Assembly: GCA_023459435.1 (NCBI GenBank)
Contig: JAEWUL010000027.1
Location: 1 to 6,535, forward strand
Source: Bacteroidota bacterium
GTDB taxonomy: Bacteria > Bacteroidota > Bacteroidia > Bacteroidales > WCHB1-69
Length of the DNA stretch: 6,535 nucleotides
Direction of reading: 5' to 3'
Within the stretch, counting starts at the first letter, position 1; every line of letters starts with the position of its first letter. Positions 6,157 to 6,535 of this stretch are shown here, in pieces. Under the pieces are notes generated by a model. That model saw nothing but the letters and a program-made list of their open reading frames with translations. It did not search any database and was not told the DNA's origin. The position numbers were made by a program, and so were the translations under genes.

Positions 6157-6535
6157 CTAAAAAACAGCATTTTAGTAGTTCTTTTTGGCGTTTTATCCTT
6201 TAGTAAATGTACTATTTTTGCACAATCAGACACTCAAATACAACGAAATTTTTCCGATTCTATTACAAAATCATGCCAAATTGTCATATCAATTCCGCAA
6301 CTGGAACAAAAATGGATCTCCCCATTTATCAAAATTAAAAAGGATCGTATTCATTATACGGAATACCAAAAACTGGCCCCTCAAATATTGTATCATCTGG
6401 AGCGCAACGGTTACCCATTTGCATCTGTTTTTCTCGATTCCATCTCTACAATTCGTGATACCGTTCATTTTGTTTTGAGAATTGATAGATCCAGATTTGT
6501 CCAATATGACACCATTTTGTTGAAGGGGAATCTCA
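6154..6535 (+). CDS. Omp85/BamA-TamA-like outer membrane protein, N-terminal part (truncated by window)
   Basis: The frame is open from a stop at 6094 to the window end, giving about 127 residues from TTG 6154. The N-terminus looks like a signal peptide: a Lys, a hydrophobic run (residues 5-16) and a signal-peptidase I site after IFA (23). The rest resembles the POTRA region of Bacteroidota BamA/TamA-like proteins, with YQKLAPQILYHLERNGYPFASVFLDSI at about 71-97, an RDTVHFVLRID strand (101-111) and FVQYDTILLKGN (115-126). Such proteins insert or secrete outer-membrane proteins through a C-terminal barrel, which lies outside the window. No in-frame ATG or GTG exists at the start. TTG 6154 is chosen because it directly precedes the signal peptide; TTG 6109 is an alternative that adds 15 residues. 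The gene is divergent from the lipoprotein gene. Confidence 0.75.
   Translation, partial: MLKNSILVVLFGVLSFSKCTIFAQSDTQIQRNFSDSITKSCQIVISIPQLEQKWISPFIKIKKDRIHYTEYQKLAPQILYHLERNGYPFASVFLDSISTIRDTVHFVLRIDRSRFVQYDTILLKGNL

Noticed and set aside
6185..6478. Plus-strand open frame of 97 codons from a TTG.
   Set aside because: It is a shadow of the Omp85-like gene in another frame. Its translation has no family-like pattern, whereas the overlapping frame gives a signal peptide and POTRA-like sequence.
6289..6504. Minus-strand open frame of 71 codons.
   Set aside because: It is antisense to the Omp85-like coding sequence, with no recognisable motif and no promoter.

Overview
The window looks like a piece of a Bacteroidota chromosome, probably Bacteroidales or a close relative. 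The evidence is the low GC content, the near absence of Shine-Dalgarno sequences, promoter-like TAnnTTTG boxes, a Bacteroidota-style serine hydroxymethyltransferase, and a gene order (sigma-54 activator, lptE, TPR-like protein, secG) that I recall as a recurring Bacteroidota cluster. Nearly everything reads on the minus strand. One truncated gene at the right edge reads on the plus strand.

Layout from right to left, in the direction of minus-strand transcription. At 6065-6153 a short divergent promoter region separates a plus-strand Omp85/BamA-like outer membrane protein (6154 to the edge, no in-frame ATG, probable TTG start) from a 46-residue lipoprotein gene (5924-6064). Next are an uncharacterised, probably beta-barrel, envelope protein (5135-5899) and glyA (3809-5095), whose best promoter box lies four bases from its ATG. 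A 47-bp gap leads to a compact block: a sigma-54 enhancer-binding protein without a sensor domain (2538-3761), lptE (2009-2554, overlapping it by 17 bp), a protein with a C-terminal TPR-like segment (1363-1998) and secG (1052-1348). This block ends at a perfect 28-bp palindrome followed by a T-rich tract (1002-1029). A DMT/EamA transporter gene (86-988) begins immediately beyond that tract. The left edge (1-42) is a tandem array of the heptamer TAGTGAA.

Functionally, most of the window concerns building the Gram-negative envelope: protein export (SecG), LPS insertion (LptE), an Omp85-type protein, a lipoprotein and a candidate barrel, with an orphan sigma-54 activator embedded among them. glyA (one-carbon and glycine metabolism) and the EamA exporter are not obviously related to that theme.

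I see no CRISPR array, insertion sequence, tRNA or rRNA, and no convincing wholly new system. The points most worth a second look are the sensorless activator overlapping lptE, the heptamer array, the terminator abutting the EamA start, the possible leaderless glyA message, the unusual start of the Omp85-like gene, and the tiny lipoprotein.
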